Positions 1-11,595 of a stretch of 64,000 nt of DNA are shown here, in pieces. This DNA is from Kuschelorhynchus macadamiae. Taxonomy: Eukaryota > Arthropoda > Insecta > Coleoptera > Curculionidae. The notes beneath the pieces were generated by a model. That model did no database searches, was not told where the DNA came from, and was given only the letters and a program-made list of their open reading frames with translations. How positions within the stretch are numbered: position 1 is the first letter of the stretch; each line of letters begins with the position of its first letter. The stretch lies in NCBI GenBank assembly GCA_030620095.1, contig JAUTXW010000322.1:186001-250000 (forward strand). Direction: 5' to 3'. Made by a program: the position numbers and the translations under genes.

Positions 1-454
1 CGTTTACTTTACATACCAAGTTTCAATAAAATGCGTAAAAGAGTTTTCCAAATATTAATAAAAATTCTTATTTTTTTTAAAAAAGTTTAACACCCTGTAT
101 CTTGAGAACAGAGCTTTTTAAGCCTTATGTATATATGAACATTTTTTCTTAAAATGAGTTGAGCAATCAGCCCTAAAAGTTTGGCTATGTACTTAATTAA
201 CACCTTGTATATACTTTTGCGCTTGTTAATTAATTCCTAATTGTCTTCAATTTTCAATTATTTTTTGTGAAAAAAGAAATTACATGTTAACACTGACAAG
301 TTAATAGTTACCTTTATTACCCCTGGGTTTACTGTAGGTATGTTCTGAATAGAAGGTACATAAAGGCATAAAGGAAATACACGTTTAGTAACTGGCCAAT
401 ATTAAAATTTTTTTTAACATTGCCTTAATAAATACCACAATACCATACGAAATT

Positions 455-457
<3 letters not shown>
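1..457. other. AT-rich noncoding left edge
   Basis: No open exon is visible. The motif AACACCCTGTAT occurs near position 90. The same terminal-looking motif ends a MITE at 36.9-37.4 kb, so this is probably a MITE fragment. The stretch lies downstream of the last visible exon of the minus-strand KEN gene and is probably intron. Confidence 0.4.

Positions 458-513
<56 letters not shown>
458..513. repeat. (TA)n microsatellite
   Basis: About 28 perfect TA units. The tract ends four bases before the splice donor of the exon at 518-719 (minus strand), so it lies at the very start of the following intron. Confidence 0.97.
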
Positions 514-517
<4 letters not shown>

Positions 518-518
<1 letters not shown>

Positions 519-719
519 TTGTCGTTCAATTTTTGTAACTGTATTAGTCTCATTTAGTGGTGAATTAACTTCTGCAGAATCCCTAATCAAGTTTTTTGAT
601 ATATTTGAAACTCCTGCATCAATTAATTTCTGTGAACTGTTATGAAAATCACTTCTAGGTGAAGTATTAACTATCTCCTGGTTTTCTATACTGGATGTTT
701 TATTGCGTTTCCGAGCTAA
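518..719 (-). CDS. KEN-repeat gene, last visible exon
   Basis: This 202-nt exon is open in one frame on the minus strand for 67 codons. It begins after ...ATATTTTTTAG and ends at CAAG|GTAAATA, so it starts in phase 0 and leaves one base over. The peptide begins LARKRNKTSSIENQEIVNTS and is rich in Ser, Asn, Glu and Lys, with no recognised domain, membrane segment or signal peptide. Composition matches the upstream exons of the same strand, so I join it to them. Odd feature: both flanking introns begin or end in long TA microsatellites, and the acceptor has only a six-T run as pyrimidine tract. The gene continues past the left edge of the window. Function unknown. Confidence 0.7.
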
Positions 720-723
720 CTAA

Positions 724-726
<3 letters not shown>

Positions 727-789
<63 letters not shown>
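727..789. repeat. (TA)n microsatellite
   Basis: About 31 AT units immediately upstream (minus-strand sense) of the acceptor of exon 518-719. It replaces most of the usual pyrimidine tract. Confidence 0.97.
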
Positions 790-792
<3 letters not shown>

Positions 793-1375
793 CATTTTAA
801 AAACATGAATTATCACTTAATGGGAGATTACTTGGCATAAAATAAAACAAAAATTGTATGGTTTAGTTTAAATTTTAAATCAAGTCGAAATTCAAGCAAT
901 ACATTTTATTCTTCAGTGTTCAGGGTATTACCGGAATGGGCCAATAAAAAGAAAAAAAAATAACTGGCGGAATGGCGCCATTTTTATTTTTTTTCTGTCA
1001 GAGATTTTTAGCGATAACTTTGAAATCTTTTAACGTATTGCCTCAGAATTTAGTGTATGAAGTATACTTATCCAAAAAAGTAATTTGTAATATCCTAGGC
1101 GTTTTATATACTTATGTATATACAGTTTTCCACCTGGCAATAAATAATATTGGTCACTATTCAAGGACATGTAACAACATATTAGGCTTTTAAAAACAGA
1201 TATCATATTGTATTTGAATATGCCTTTGTAAGGGACTATTACAAAATCTAGTTTGCGAAATGACAAAATTAAAGTACAAAATTTAAAAATTGTAAAACCA
1301 ATATGTAAAACCATTTCACAAATAAAGTTTGTTTCAGTTTAAAATTAAATGAGTTTATTAAGAATTAAAACTCAC

Positions 1376-1446
1376 CGTTTGTTAGTGTTTTGTTTAAGTT
1401 TTTTTCTTACGATATCATTTTCAGGAGTAAGCAATTGCTCTTTTAG
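1376..1446 (-). CDS. KEN-repeat gene, small exon
   Basis: Minus-strand exon opening after TTTTAATGTAAG and reading LKEQLLTPENDIVRKKLKQN in its only open frame. Two donors are possible. GTGAGT at the end gives 71 nt in phase 2. An internal GTAAGA directly after ...ENDI gives 36 nt in phase 0, which joins cleanly to exon 518-719 (phase 0). With the long form, the next visible exon would be read out of frame, so either the short form is used or an exon is missing. The other two frames contain stops. The exon follows the KEN exon 1554-1718 in transcription order. No domain recognised. Confidence 0.5.
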
Positions 1447-1553
1447 CTTACATTAAAAGTATTCCACTATATCACAACTAATAATCAATCAGTAATATAT
1501 TTTCCCATCCATACCCCATTTTTATTTAGTTGACTTTTGTTCAAATATCTTAC

Positions 1554-1718
1554 CTTGCCAGAGCTTTTTCTTACCGGAGTAATTTTTTTAGTGCACTTTC
1601 TTCTTAATTTTTTATTTTTCTCTGAATTACTATCATTTTCTTTATTTTCCAAATCAGTGGTGTTGGTAAGGTTTTCAGAAGACAAGGATGTCTTGCTATG
1701 TTCCTTAGTTAGATCAAC
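1554..1718 (-). CDS. KEN-repeat gene, KEN exon copy A
   Basis: Exactly 55 codons (165 nt), phase 0 at both ends, bounded by ...TTTTTATTAG|GTTGATC and GGCAAG|GTAAGAT. The peptide has three parts: a Ser/Thr/Glu stretch, the sequence LENKENDSNSEKN with a KEN tripeptide, then a basic patch (KLRRKC..KK) ending TPVRKSSGK. KEN is the classical APC/C-Cdh1 degron, and a TP site next to basic residues could be a CDK target. Both functional readings are inference. It is a tandem copy of exon 2198-2362, differing at 7 of 55 residues. This suggests a nuclear, cell-cycle-regulated protein, but no homologue is recognised. Confidence 0.75.
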
Positions 1719-2197
1719 CTAATAAAAAAAATTGTTTTTTAAAACCATAAAAATAGGTATAGCTCTGGAATGTAGACTAATCTGTCTACCAAAAAGTTAT
1801 TTTAATGAAGTTCGAGTTCGAGCAATAATTTATTTAATTTTAAAAAACTCGGTGCAGAGTTTGTTGAACTCTTAATTAGGGAAAAATATGACCCAGTAAA
1901 ATATATCAGAAAAATATGTGCTATTACTTAATAAACATGAAACCTACAAAAAAAAAATTAAATTAGTAATAGTAGTTGAGGGGATGCTAAAGCCCTTTTG
2001 GCCTATATAGAATAAGAAATATACAGAAAGTTATTAAACAAAATTTAATATTTTTGAAAATGTTTAGATTTTAGACAAATAAAATTAAAAAAAAAAACTA
2101 TATTGTTTCATACATTTAAGAATTAAAGCAGTGCAATATTTCCCCGAACCAAGACTTTTCCTAGGCCGTGTATTGACTTTTGTTCAAATATTTTTAC

Positions 2198-2362
2198 CTT
2201 GCCAGAGCTTTTTCTTACCGGAGTCATTTTTTTACTGCACTTTCTTCTTAATTTTTTATTTTTCTCTGTATTACTATCATTTTCTTTATTTTCTGAGTCA
2301 GTGGTGTTGGTAAGGTTTTCAGAAGACACTGATGTCTTCCTATGTTCGTTAGTTAGATCAAC
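2198..2362 (-). CDS. KEN-repeat gene, KEN exon copy B
   Basis: Upstream twin of the exon at 1554-1718: 55 codons, phase 0 on both sides, acceptor ...TTTTTTTATTAG|GTTGATC and donor GGCAAG|GTAAAAA. It carries SENKENDSNTEKN, then the basic patch KLRRKCSKKMTPVRKSSGK. The seven replacements relative to copy A are mostly conservative (S/T, I/M, L/V). KEN and the basic block are unchanged, which is expected if they matter. Phase-symmetric borders let such an exon be duplicated without breaking the reading frame. Confidence 0.75.
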
Positions 2363-2914
2363 CTAATAAAAAAATATATTTTTTAAAGCCATGAAAATAG
2401 GTATAGTATAAGTCTAGGATGTATACTAATCTGTCTGCCAAAAAGTTCTTTTAATGTAGTTTGAGTTCGAACGCAGCAATAATTTATATAAATTTAAAAA
2501 AACTCAGTTTATAGAACTCTTACTTGGAGAAAAAGAATATGGCGTTGTAAAATATATTAGGGAAATAAGCATTATTTCTTAATAAACATGAAAATTAAAA
2601 AATTAATTAAATTACTAATAGTAGTTGAGGGGAAGCTGAAGCTTGGTCGGTAGGCCAAGTTGGCCCTAAAAATCTATACTGTTTCATACATTTAAAAATT
2701 AAAGCACTGCTATAATTTCAAACGCAAATCAATTATTAGCAGGTAAATTTAAAATTTAGAAACAGTAAACTGACTTATTCTTATTCCATCACCAATACTA
2801 TCTAATAAGTCAATACAACATCGACGATTTATCAGGGATTTCTGAACTGACGGAGCATAGAAAATCCAGGATTCGACAGAAGCAGTATGAAAATTAAAGA
2901 CGTATAAAAGTAAC

Positions 2915-3845
2915 TATTAACGTTATTCTAGTATTCGTCACTTGCTCGGATCCGAAGTAACGAATACAAAAATGATACGCGATATCGTTACTCGAGTACT
3001 CGAACTTCACTACCGAAGCTGAAAATAGAATAGTTACGAAGAAAAGGATTCGAACCTCAAAAGGAATGTGAACCGAATATTGATTGATTTTTGTGGAACT
3101 TAATAAACAATATATTTAGACGATTCGGAAATTAACTTAAAAGTAACTATTTTTGTAAAAGCGCTCCAAAAAGTGCACAATATTTCACTGGCAGCTAGTG
3201 GAGAGGCCTACGTTAAAAATTAATTTGATTTTGTATCATTTGCTTCTACCAATAAATAATATATTATAATAAATCCATCCATCTTTCATATTTTTCGTCA
3301 GATCAATATCAGTATCTTACTTATTTTCATATACAGCCAGTTGTACAAAACTTAATTGGTGTTCAGAATATTTAACCAAGCTGCTTATAGAAATCTAGGA
3401 TATCGCTGTCAAATTTGACATTCCATTAAACATTCTAAACTTTAACTGAGCTTTCTGCAACAGGCCGTATATATTTTACTCTCAGGAATAAAAGGGACCA
3501 ATATAAATTCTGTTCTAACCTCTTCACAATTCACATGTAATTATTAGAAAACGAAAATGTAAGCAACAATATAATAAAAATGCCCTTGTTCAAATTTAAT
3601 GTATCTATTGATATGAAAGAGGAGAAGGCACATTACCCATACCTATAATGTTAAGTCATCCGGAGGTAAACTTTCATATTGTCGGTACCGAGTAACTTAG
3701 TAACGACAATAACAAAATTCAGCAGCGAAAGCTGAACCAAAAGTGTCCTAAAAGGAAGCAAGCGAATACTCGAGTAACGAGTTAAAAACGAATACTCTGC
3801 CGAAAAGTAACGAATCGTTACAAGTATTCATCGTTACGTTAAGTT
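2915..3845. mobile_element. Non-autonomous DNA transposon with long inverted ends
   Basis: The left end carries ATCGTTACTCGAGTACTCGA near 2985-3003. The right end carries its inverse, CGAATACTCGAGTAACGA, near 3763-3780. Both outer ends also share a GTATTCGT / GAATACTTGTAACG type motif in inverted orientation (2921-2940 and 3795-3840). No transposase is visible inside. Terminal bases and target duplication could not be fixed by eye. It lies in an intron of the KEN gene. Confidence 0.55.
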
Positions 3846-4239
3846 TTTTATACTGTAAAAAAGATATATAAGTTATCTCTAAACGTTTAAACCAGTAAAT
3901 AAATGTAATAAAGCATGTATCTGCACCATTTCTCCATTATTCGTAGGACGTCTCAAATTTTCCATAGGCAATATGACAAGATCAGCTCCGTAAGCAATTA
4001 GGTAGAATCCTTCAGAGCTGAGGTGGTACAAAAGGCTATCCAGACCAAAGTTCCATAGTAAAGGTGATAAAATAGTTCCTTATAAACAACTTTTACTTTT
4101 TGATTACTTAAGCACTTCAAAATACTTGATTACTCACTAAATTAAAGTTAGAACACATAATATATATTGGGTTCCGATATAAAATATTAAATCTAGCATG
4201 TGGAATTTACATTAAGATTTTGCCATTAAGAAAAAGGGT
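3846..4239. other. Noncoding, nothing recognised
   Basis: Intron sequence of the minus-strand KEN gene between a DNA transposon and a LINE fossil. No exon with splice borders or repeat was recognised. Confidence 0.35.
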
Positions 4240-5235
4240 AGTCGACTGCGTTATGTAGCAGATTATAAAGAAATTTGATAGACTGTAATTCTCTTTTGTT
4301 AGCGAGTGATCATTCTGCGAAACGAGTTAGGATTCGATTATGGTCGAACTCTCACAAAGGGTATATTACACCTTACAGAAATTTATAAAAACGCCTTTAA
4401 ATGCGCTCAATGCCCAGATGTGAAGATTATAAATTAGGAACCACATAACTGACCCGTACTCTAAGTTTGATCAAACAAAACAATAATATAGAAGTTTAAT
4501 GACGGATACGTCCGAGAAATGTCTACAATTTCGTATTAAGTTCGCGAAGCAGAAGCCACCATCACGTGAACGATGAAAATAAATCTGACTTCAAATATAA
4601 TACCTGTAGCTTTAACATTTGGGGGCCGTTCCAGAAACGAATCTTGGAAGTAGTGGTTAATGTCAATAGGATTCTTCAACCTACTGTAGCTCAAGACGCA
4701 ACATTTATTAATACTGAGATTAAGCTTATTAAGTACAGACCAGTGCGCAGTAAGGTTGATTGTTCTGCTGTAATAAAAATTCAGTCGCTGATTAAGTTGA
4801 TTTGCCAGAATATCTTGAGGTCGTCGGCATATGCCGATCTGTGAAACACCAAATTTGTAATTAGCTCATTAATAAACATGTTGACAAGTAGCCCTAAGTT
4901 AGATCCTTAAGTTACACCTAATGTGGAAGTATAACGTGAAGATCTAAAAACCTCGATCTCTATATACTGTCGACGGTCCACCAAGTATGACTGTAGGAGA
5001 TTGGAAAGGGCCTGCGATATTCCGAACTGACATTTAATTTTTTGCAACAAGATAAAATGCTAATTTGATCAAAGGCTTTCGGAATGTCAGTGTATATTAC
5101 ATTGACTTGGCCTCATTTAATTAATCGCAAACAAACAGAAACAGATGCCAAATTTGTGACACAGGACCTACCAGAAACAAATCCGTGTTGCTCAGAAGCC
5201 AACATATTTATCACCTTTGGAAAATGACATATATT
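4240..5235 (-). pseudogene. Jockey-type LINE reverse transcriptase fossil
   Basis: Minus-strand translation, in pieces broken by stops, shows successive RT blocks. LASEQHGFVSGRS comes first, at about 5150-5210. A TDIPKAFDQ block (normally TDFSKAFD) follows. Then comes a GVT-stop-GSNLGLL block in place of GVPQGSNLGPLL, next VNMFINELI, and the catalytic YADDLKIFW near 4825-4840. Last is SNLEYGSVMW near 4455-4475. It copied RNA into DNA when active. Several in-frame stops show it is dead. The wording resembles the RT at 46.6-48.2 kb. It may belong to the same copy as the endonuclease fossil at 9.75-10.6 kb. Confidence 0.8.
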
Positions 5236-8200
5236 ATGAGGTGAAACCAGGGCCGATTAAAATGACAGTACACCTTTGCTAAACTGTGTTAACGGAATTC
5301 TTGTATCGGTCATAATTCTGTCTTCTTTTATGATTACGGCGAAAACAGAGACGGAAATACTTCAATCGCTTAAAGAGCTGTTAATTATAAAATCATCCTA
5401 GACCTTGTTTATCAGTTTTGTTTTTTGTGGTTATGAGCGAATGTTAATTTGACAAGTATATGTTAAAATATATTTCTGATTTTTTTCACACGTATTTGTT
5501 TTCGTCGAATTTTGGACGTATGATAGTTGCAGATCGTTAGGTTGTTTATTGGAATAAACTTATATATCGTTTGAAGTGCAGGTATGTATTATTTAATTTT
5601 CTAGTGATACATATACAATGAGAAAATTATGTAGTTCGTTAGGATTAGCATACCAAACTGTTCACTTCAAAAAATTCTTAAAAAACTAGATGTTGTATGT
5701 AAATACACAAATAGTCATTAAACCGATATAAAAGAATTCAAGATAGATTGTAGAAATAATTTTATTTGGACTAGTTCAAGCTATACATGTTAAACTCAAG
5801 TATTTTAAAAAATATGTTTGGTTTCAAATGATATAGTAAGTAAAATATCCTATGTGTAGCTGAATGTTACTTAATATTCATAAGAATTTGAGTAATTACT
5901 TTGACAAATACTGAAACCAGACGCCTGAGGCCTTACATAACCCAATTGATAGTAAATAAAACACATTTTTTGCTATTATGTAGATTATAATATTATTTAA
6001 GCATACATAATATATATGTTCCAATAGTTTTTATATGTATCTAACTAGATATTTTTGTTTTAGTTCATACATATGGATGCTGACTAATGAATACACTACG
6101 GATAACAAACAACATATATTTCATGATGAAAATTACCAAATTAAAGAAAATATAACTGAAAATGTTTAACAGTTACCTACCCTCGAGCCTACCCCTCATT
6201 CAGAAGGAACTTCTAGGCAGGAGTAAATAAAACAAAAAACCTCCAATTACCATTATAAGTATATTTAAGAGTCCTACTTTAAGTCTTCTGTGTGAATTCC
6301 TATTCTTTAAACTAGGAAATGTTTAGCTACTGTATAGAAGAACTTGATGAAATTTTAGCACTCACTGCACAAACCTAATTATGTTTAAAGAAGATATATC
6401 TAACGTGAAAGTGTTGATATATGCTTGTAACTACATATTAAAACTAAATTAGATTACTGGCATTGTCATAGTAGAAATAAACCAATATTATGTCTCTGCC
6501 AATTGTGTGTAAGTGCTATTAACTAAAACTGTATTTAGTTTACATTGCATGGTATGCATTTAATTAATTAAGATTAACAAATTCTTGTTTTTAGTTGTGT
6601 ATCTGACAATATAGGAGTTTTCCGGTATCAACTTTTTATTCTTGTTTCTACTATTTGTGCCTCAAGTCCTCCATTTATGTATATCAGTCTAGGAAGTTTG
6701 TAAACCACATGTTAAGTTTATTATAGGTAAAGAAAATGAGTAAAAACAGGGTTTAAAAAATATACTTTCCATAAGCATTTAGTTGAACTTTATTCCAGTT
6801 CTATGTAAAATTCTGCAGAAAACTTAACTTGGGCAGTAAAATGGGATTTTTTTTAAGTAAAAGTGTACTATTTTTAATTAATAGTGAACCGACAGAATAT
6901 CATTATTGGACACTTTTGATCCCTCATGTGTAAGAATAATTAATGCTGATATTTTTCAAGTCACCCAAAAGCTTGTTTACTTCTGCTGTGTTAAAGTCAG
7001 ATGTTATCGATACATAGCCGAATTGAGATAGAGTAGATGCTGTTTGTAAAACCGCTGCTAAGTGTATCTGTATTGTATTTTAGTAGTACGGATATCTTAT
7101 TATAATGATTAGTGTACCTAACCTTTTAGATTTAAGACTAAAACATTTTTTATTAGACAAACCTAAATTTATTATTTAAAGTATTATTTTTACTAGATTT
7201 ATAGGAACTATGACAATTACCTCATTAAAGTAAACATTGAAATAGGTAGGTTAAATTTATTTTACTTTTAAAAAATATCAACAAAAGATTGGATACAGCA
7301 ATGCTTTTTTTGTTACACATCACATTTCTAATTTGTGTCACGATCTGAGATTGATACTATACAGATACCTGACACTTTAAGAAACCTACACTCAGTACTT
7401 ATCAGTTTAACTAATGGAATTTGATGTCAGGTTAAGCATTTTCTGGAGTTGAAATTATTTTTGAGTAGTTAACACTACACGGTACAAAAGTATATCTAAT
7501 TTAAGAAATATATAACTAGGTGTTGAAAACATTTTATTAAAAATGAAAATCATGTCAACTTAAGAATTACCCACCTACCTACCAAATAATAATGAGCATA
7601 ACCTTTCCAAGTCTGTTAATTCTGCAGACTTTTGTCTCATTACCTTAAATAATATGTCTCAAAATCTCGTGATTCAGCTGAATGTTTAAAGCCGACTTTC
7701 GAAGGGTACTTAAGGCTGGCAACGGATAGCTATTTCTTTTTAAATACTGATATGCCTTCCAGCTGACATTTTGCAATGAAATTGCAGATGCAGTAGCATA
7801 CACTAGTAACGTTGACGGTGGAGTGGCATAAATGTTAACACTTAAAGGAATCTTTAATTCATTAATTGATTAAATTAAGGCTGATACCTTTTAGAAATAT
7901 CAATATGGGATATCTAAGAAAGAATCAAAACAAACTGGTGGCCCACAAAAAATAAATACAGCTTAAATAACCAAATGAATAAAGAAAGGAAAGAAAATGT
8001 TAATGAAATGATTATAAATAAAACAGATTAAAAACAGAATGTTAAAATGTATTCTTTTTGTAACTTTTTATAGAACTAAAGACTTAGAAGTTAATACACT
8101 CTAATAACTTCAAACGGAGAAGTGTTTAAAATATTATCTACTACAGCACAATTCCCTTAATCTGATCCAACAAATGACTAACAAAAGATCACCCCTTTTG

Positions 8201-9749
8201 TATCTTAGTACTAATAACTTTGATCTAAACCAATGACTAAAAGAAAAGGACCTAACTTTTTATTTCGGATGTAAAAAAAATAATTATATGCTTTTTTATG
8301 TAATTTTCTTGAACAAAATGGGAACAATTCAGATAAATTGATTGAAAAACATATACTAGATGCCTACACACATGCTTAAAAAGAGGACATATGGTTACAG
8401 TATGTGAGAATATCAAGTATTCGAACACCTTAGAAAAATGTATGTTTACTAGATACTATTTATACACATTTTAGCTGAATCTTTACCTGATTTAGTCACT
8501 CAAATTTTCTGTTCAGGTAAGCCTGCCAAAATCCGATCCCCAGTCTCATCTGTAATATTTCTTTTATTTTTTCAATTATTGGTTTTTAAACAAGTCTGGA
8601 GCAGGTTGCTCTCTGTAGCATCATTAATTTTTCTTTTTATTTTCAAAATGCTTAGCTCAGCATAAAATCATTTGATTTAGAAATGTTTAACCAAATATTT
8701 ACCGTTATTTAAATTTATTTTGTCATATTTGTGGCAAGCATAAACCCTCTGTACTGTAGAAATCAGGGTTTTTAGGAAATCTATGAGACCTTATATTACA
8801 TTTGTCCCTCGTTTTATTGTGGCTGAATCAACCAGTAACCTTACAAGATATATTGTTCTTGATTTTTAATACCCAAATGACTCTAACAATAAAATTCTTT
8901 TCTTTCCGAGGTAAAATTTATTTTGCATAAAAAAAATAAAAGTTGTTATTTGTTGTCAAACTAGTAATCTAACCTACAATTTTTATTGACATATATTTTC
9001 AGGGCACCATGGTGATACGTGCCCACAACAGCTGATTTTAACACATCGAACAATTTCCCGTTTTCGACTATAAATTGCTCTATATCTGTACTTGATTATT
9101 TAGGCTTTTTATAAAAAGTTTACTGATAACAAGACAGATTCTACTAAATTTAGAATAATGAAGAGTGGATATTTTTTCAACTACCTTTAAGTTTACTATT
9201 TTGCACTTAAAAAAACGGCCTTAGCACAAATCCAAAGAGGGACATTCAGAAAATCGTTACTATTAAATGAAAACACATAAAACAATCCAGATGAACATAT
9301 CAGTAATGAAATGTCTGCTACACATTTTCAGGTTTCTAATATTGATGGCGCTAAATGAAATGTCAAAACTTTGTTTGCCCTCAAAGCTCAGTAACGTTAC
9401 TCTTTTGACCGGTTGTTGAAATCCCTAATTCAAGAGACACTGATCTTTTCTTTTAAATGGTACACCATTTCGTTTTAAATTGCAGGAAATACACTAGACT
9501 CAAGAATAACATTAAAAATGCGACACATTGGAAAGCTTAGAACTGGAGCACAATCCTTTACAACATAGCTTAAGATGACATCGGGACCCAAATTTTACTT
9601 GTTCCATTTAATAATTCCTTTTGGAGATATTGATTTTGGGTTTATACAGTTTAAGATACGCGTCTGATGGAATATATGGTTGTTTTTATTGAAATCCCTA
9701 TAGACGTTTTGAAAATAACTCCCAAATGCAGAAACTCTAGATTGTGAAT
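5236..9749. other. Long noncoding stretch, no gene seen
   Basis: About 4.5 kb of AT-rich sequence with stops in all frames at short intervals. No exon with splice borders was recognised. Weak minus-strand peptide runs at 8.5-8.8 kb have a faint hAT-like flavour but no diagnostic motif. The stretch separates a LINE RT fossil from a LINE endonuclease fossil of the same strand and may be inserted DNA. Confidence 0.4.
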
Positions 9750-10620
9750 CATGGAAGGAATTATTAGAAGAGAGATTATGATTTTATACTCTCCACTAAA
9801 ATTAATCAGGATCTGCTGCCAATATTTGCCTTTGTATTCAGGATGTAATCTTTGTACGCGATATCCGACTGAGCTTTTTTGTGCAAGGTTTGATAAAGGC
9901 AGTTAAGTTTTCTACGTTTTTTCTTTTATGAAAATGTTATTGATTGTATCCTTGGTAAATCAAGGATGGAACGTCTGAATATGTCAGTTAGTGTATTGTA
10001 AAATTTCTTACATACATAAGTGGAAAGTGGGCTGTTCTGAAATTGATTGGACTGCTGACTTTGTTTACAGGGAAATTATTGAAGCCTACAGAAGAAGCAT
10101 GGAAACTGATCATTAATGTTGCATGATACAGATCCTCACTTACAATGGGAACATTGTTTTTGGAAACTTCGACATCAAAAATTGCAAAATCCAGATCCAG
10201 GTACCACTCATTTGCATTAAATATATTATTGTATTGTTTAAAATTTAACGTTAGCGAAACATTATTTAGTAACCTATGTTTAGAGTCTACAACTGAATTG
10301 CTACAAAATGAAGGAACATAAAATAGTCCAACATTATGACACTTAAAAACTTAGAATGCCCGTGTAGAAATTGTTTGGTCTCAGCAGCAGTAATTGATGG
10401 AGAAACATAAAGTATACATATATAAAACACTAAGTAATGTACAGTAATCCTGCAGCCTAAAATGTCAATGGTTGGACAGGAGGTAGTGATGGGGGAGAAG
10501 TCCAGTTTCTCGGAAACAAAGTTATTGTTAATCGCCAGTAGAACGCCGGCATCTCTGAAAATATCAGTCAAATTAATATCATGGCGATATACAACATATA
10601 TATTAGAGGGCATTTTATTT
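9750..10620 (-). pseudogene. LINE endonuclease and linker fossil (APE type)
   Basis: Reading the minus strand from 10613, one finds YRHD, GVLLAINNNF, SCPTIDILGC and CILYVSPSITAAETKQF, the pattern of an apurinic-type endonuclease. A frame change follows, then GLFYVPSF (GDFN.PSF in live elements), LNFKQYNNIFNANE, YLDLDF and VSEDLYHATLMISF. Beyond 10080 comes a basic linker, KKKRRKLNCLYQTLHKK, as found between endonuclease and RT. The domain nicks target DNA for LINE insertion. The metal-binding Asp of GDFN is replaced, and there are frameshifts and stops. It lies in an intron of the KEN gene. Confidence 0.78.
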
Positions 10621-11302
10621 GAATCTCACACAAAATATTTCACTTGTGATATTTCTATGACTGTGAACTTCATTACTGACATAATGTATATTCAGCTCAA
10701 ATTGTTGATCCTTTATTTGACGAAACCTTGGCAATATCGTCGAAGCAATATTTCAAATAAAGCTCCTCTGGAAAAAGTTCAGAGTTCAAAATATCCTACT
10801 GTAACAATGATTACGTGATAGCCCTTCGCTATTGAGGCTCATTTTTAACATTATGCTGGTGGTCAAGTTTTTATACATTTTCGACCATTACAATTTGGCT
10901 TGGTAATTTAGAAACACTTTATGCCCATGTTCGTGTGCAAGGCACGCACTTAATGATCCGACACATCGCAGCAGAGCTGAACGTATGCCGACAACGCTTG
11001 GCGCTTTTAAGGGTAAAGATCTCTGCATTACCTATCTTACTTTATCTTTGCCTACTATCTGGTTGGCAACTTGCCAATCCCGTTCTGTTCTGCAAGATCT
11101 ATGAAAATGTGTCTGCATGAGAAGATAGTGTCTTACACTTCTTTCATGGTTGTTTAAAGAACTAACATAAAATAAAAATCATTTACTTAACTATTTCTAT
11201 ATGATTTATATACGAAAATAAACTAATAGTTATGTGGTATTTATGTATATTCCTTCACGGGTTTTATTTTTGGAGAAAAAATAAACTTTATTTTAATTGA
11301 AA
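10621..11302. other. Noncoding, possible upstream part of LINE fossil
   Basis: Directly upstream (minus sense) of the endonuclease fossil, so it may hold decayed LINE sequence. I see no diagnostic zinc-knuckle series or other motif that proves it. The plus-strand ORF at 10935-11120 is short and unsupported. Confidence 0.3.
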
Positions 11303-11595
11303 CATCCTGTATAATATATGTCCCTGAACGGGTCTCTTTTTTCTGATTATAAACATACTAGGTTTGGTACCTTTATCTTTAAGATACCTGAGAAATTTAA
11401 GAAACACCCTACCATAAGATGCAATGTAATTCCCATCGACTCCACTATATAATAAAGCATTTTCCGTCTCTCACACTGCCACTTATGGCACGGTTTTCTC
11501 AAATTTTTAGGGTATCTTTAGAGATAAGAGTATCAAACACAGCATATTTATAATCAGAAAGAAGAGGCCCATTTGACGGACATATTATATACAGC
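11303..11595. mobile_element. MITE with ~95-bp terminal inverted repeats
   Basis: The left arm (about 11305-11405) begins CCTGTATAATATATGTCC and contains TTTCTGATTATAAACATACT. The right arm (about 11500-11594), when inverted, begins CTGTATATAATATGTCC and contains TTTCTGATTATAAATATGCT. Arms agree at roughly 80 percent over about 95 bp, leaving a central loop of about 90 bp. There is no coding capacity. It would fold into a long hairpin. Target duplication not determined. Confidence 0.8.

Larger units (their letters stand above)
1531..2724. repeat. Tandem segmental duplication of KEN exon
   Basis: Two units, about 1531-2147 and 2173-2724, each contain one KEN exon plus downstream and upstream intron. 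Shared landmarks are TTGACTTTTGTTCAAATAT at the start, AATAGTAGTTGAGGGG in the middle and TGTTTCATACATTTAA at the end. Intronic identity looks around 80 percent with small indels. The exons are better conserved than the introns, which suggests both are under coding constraint. Confidence 0.85.

Noticed and set aside
8500..8800. hAT-like remnant on the minus strand
   Set aside because: Only weak similarity (ILKIKRKINDATESNLLQT) without core motifs or terminal repeats.
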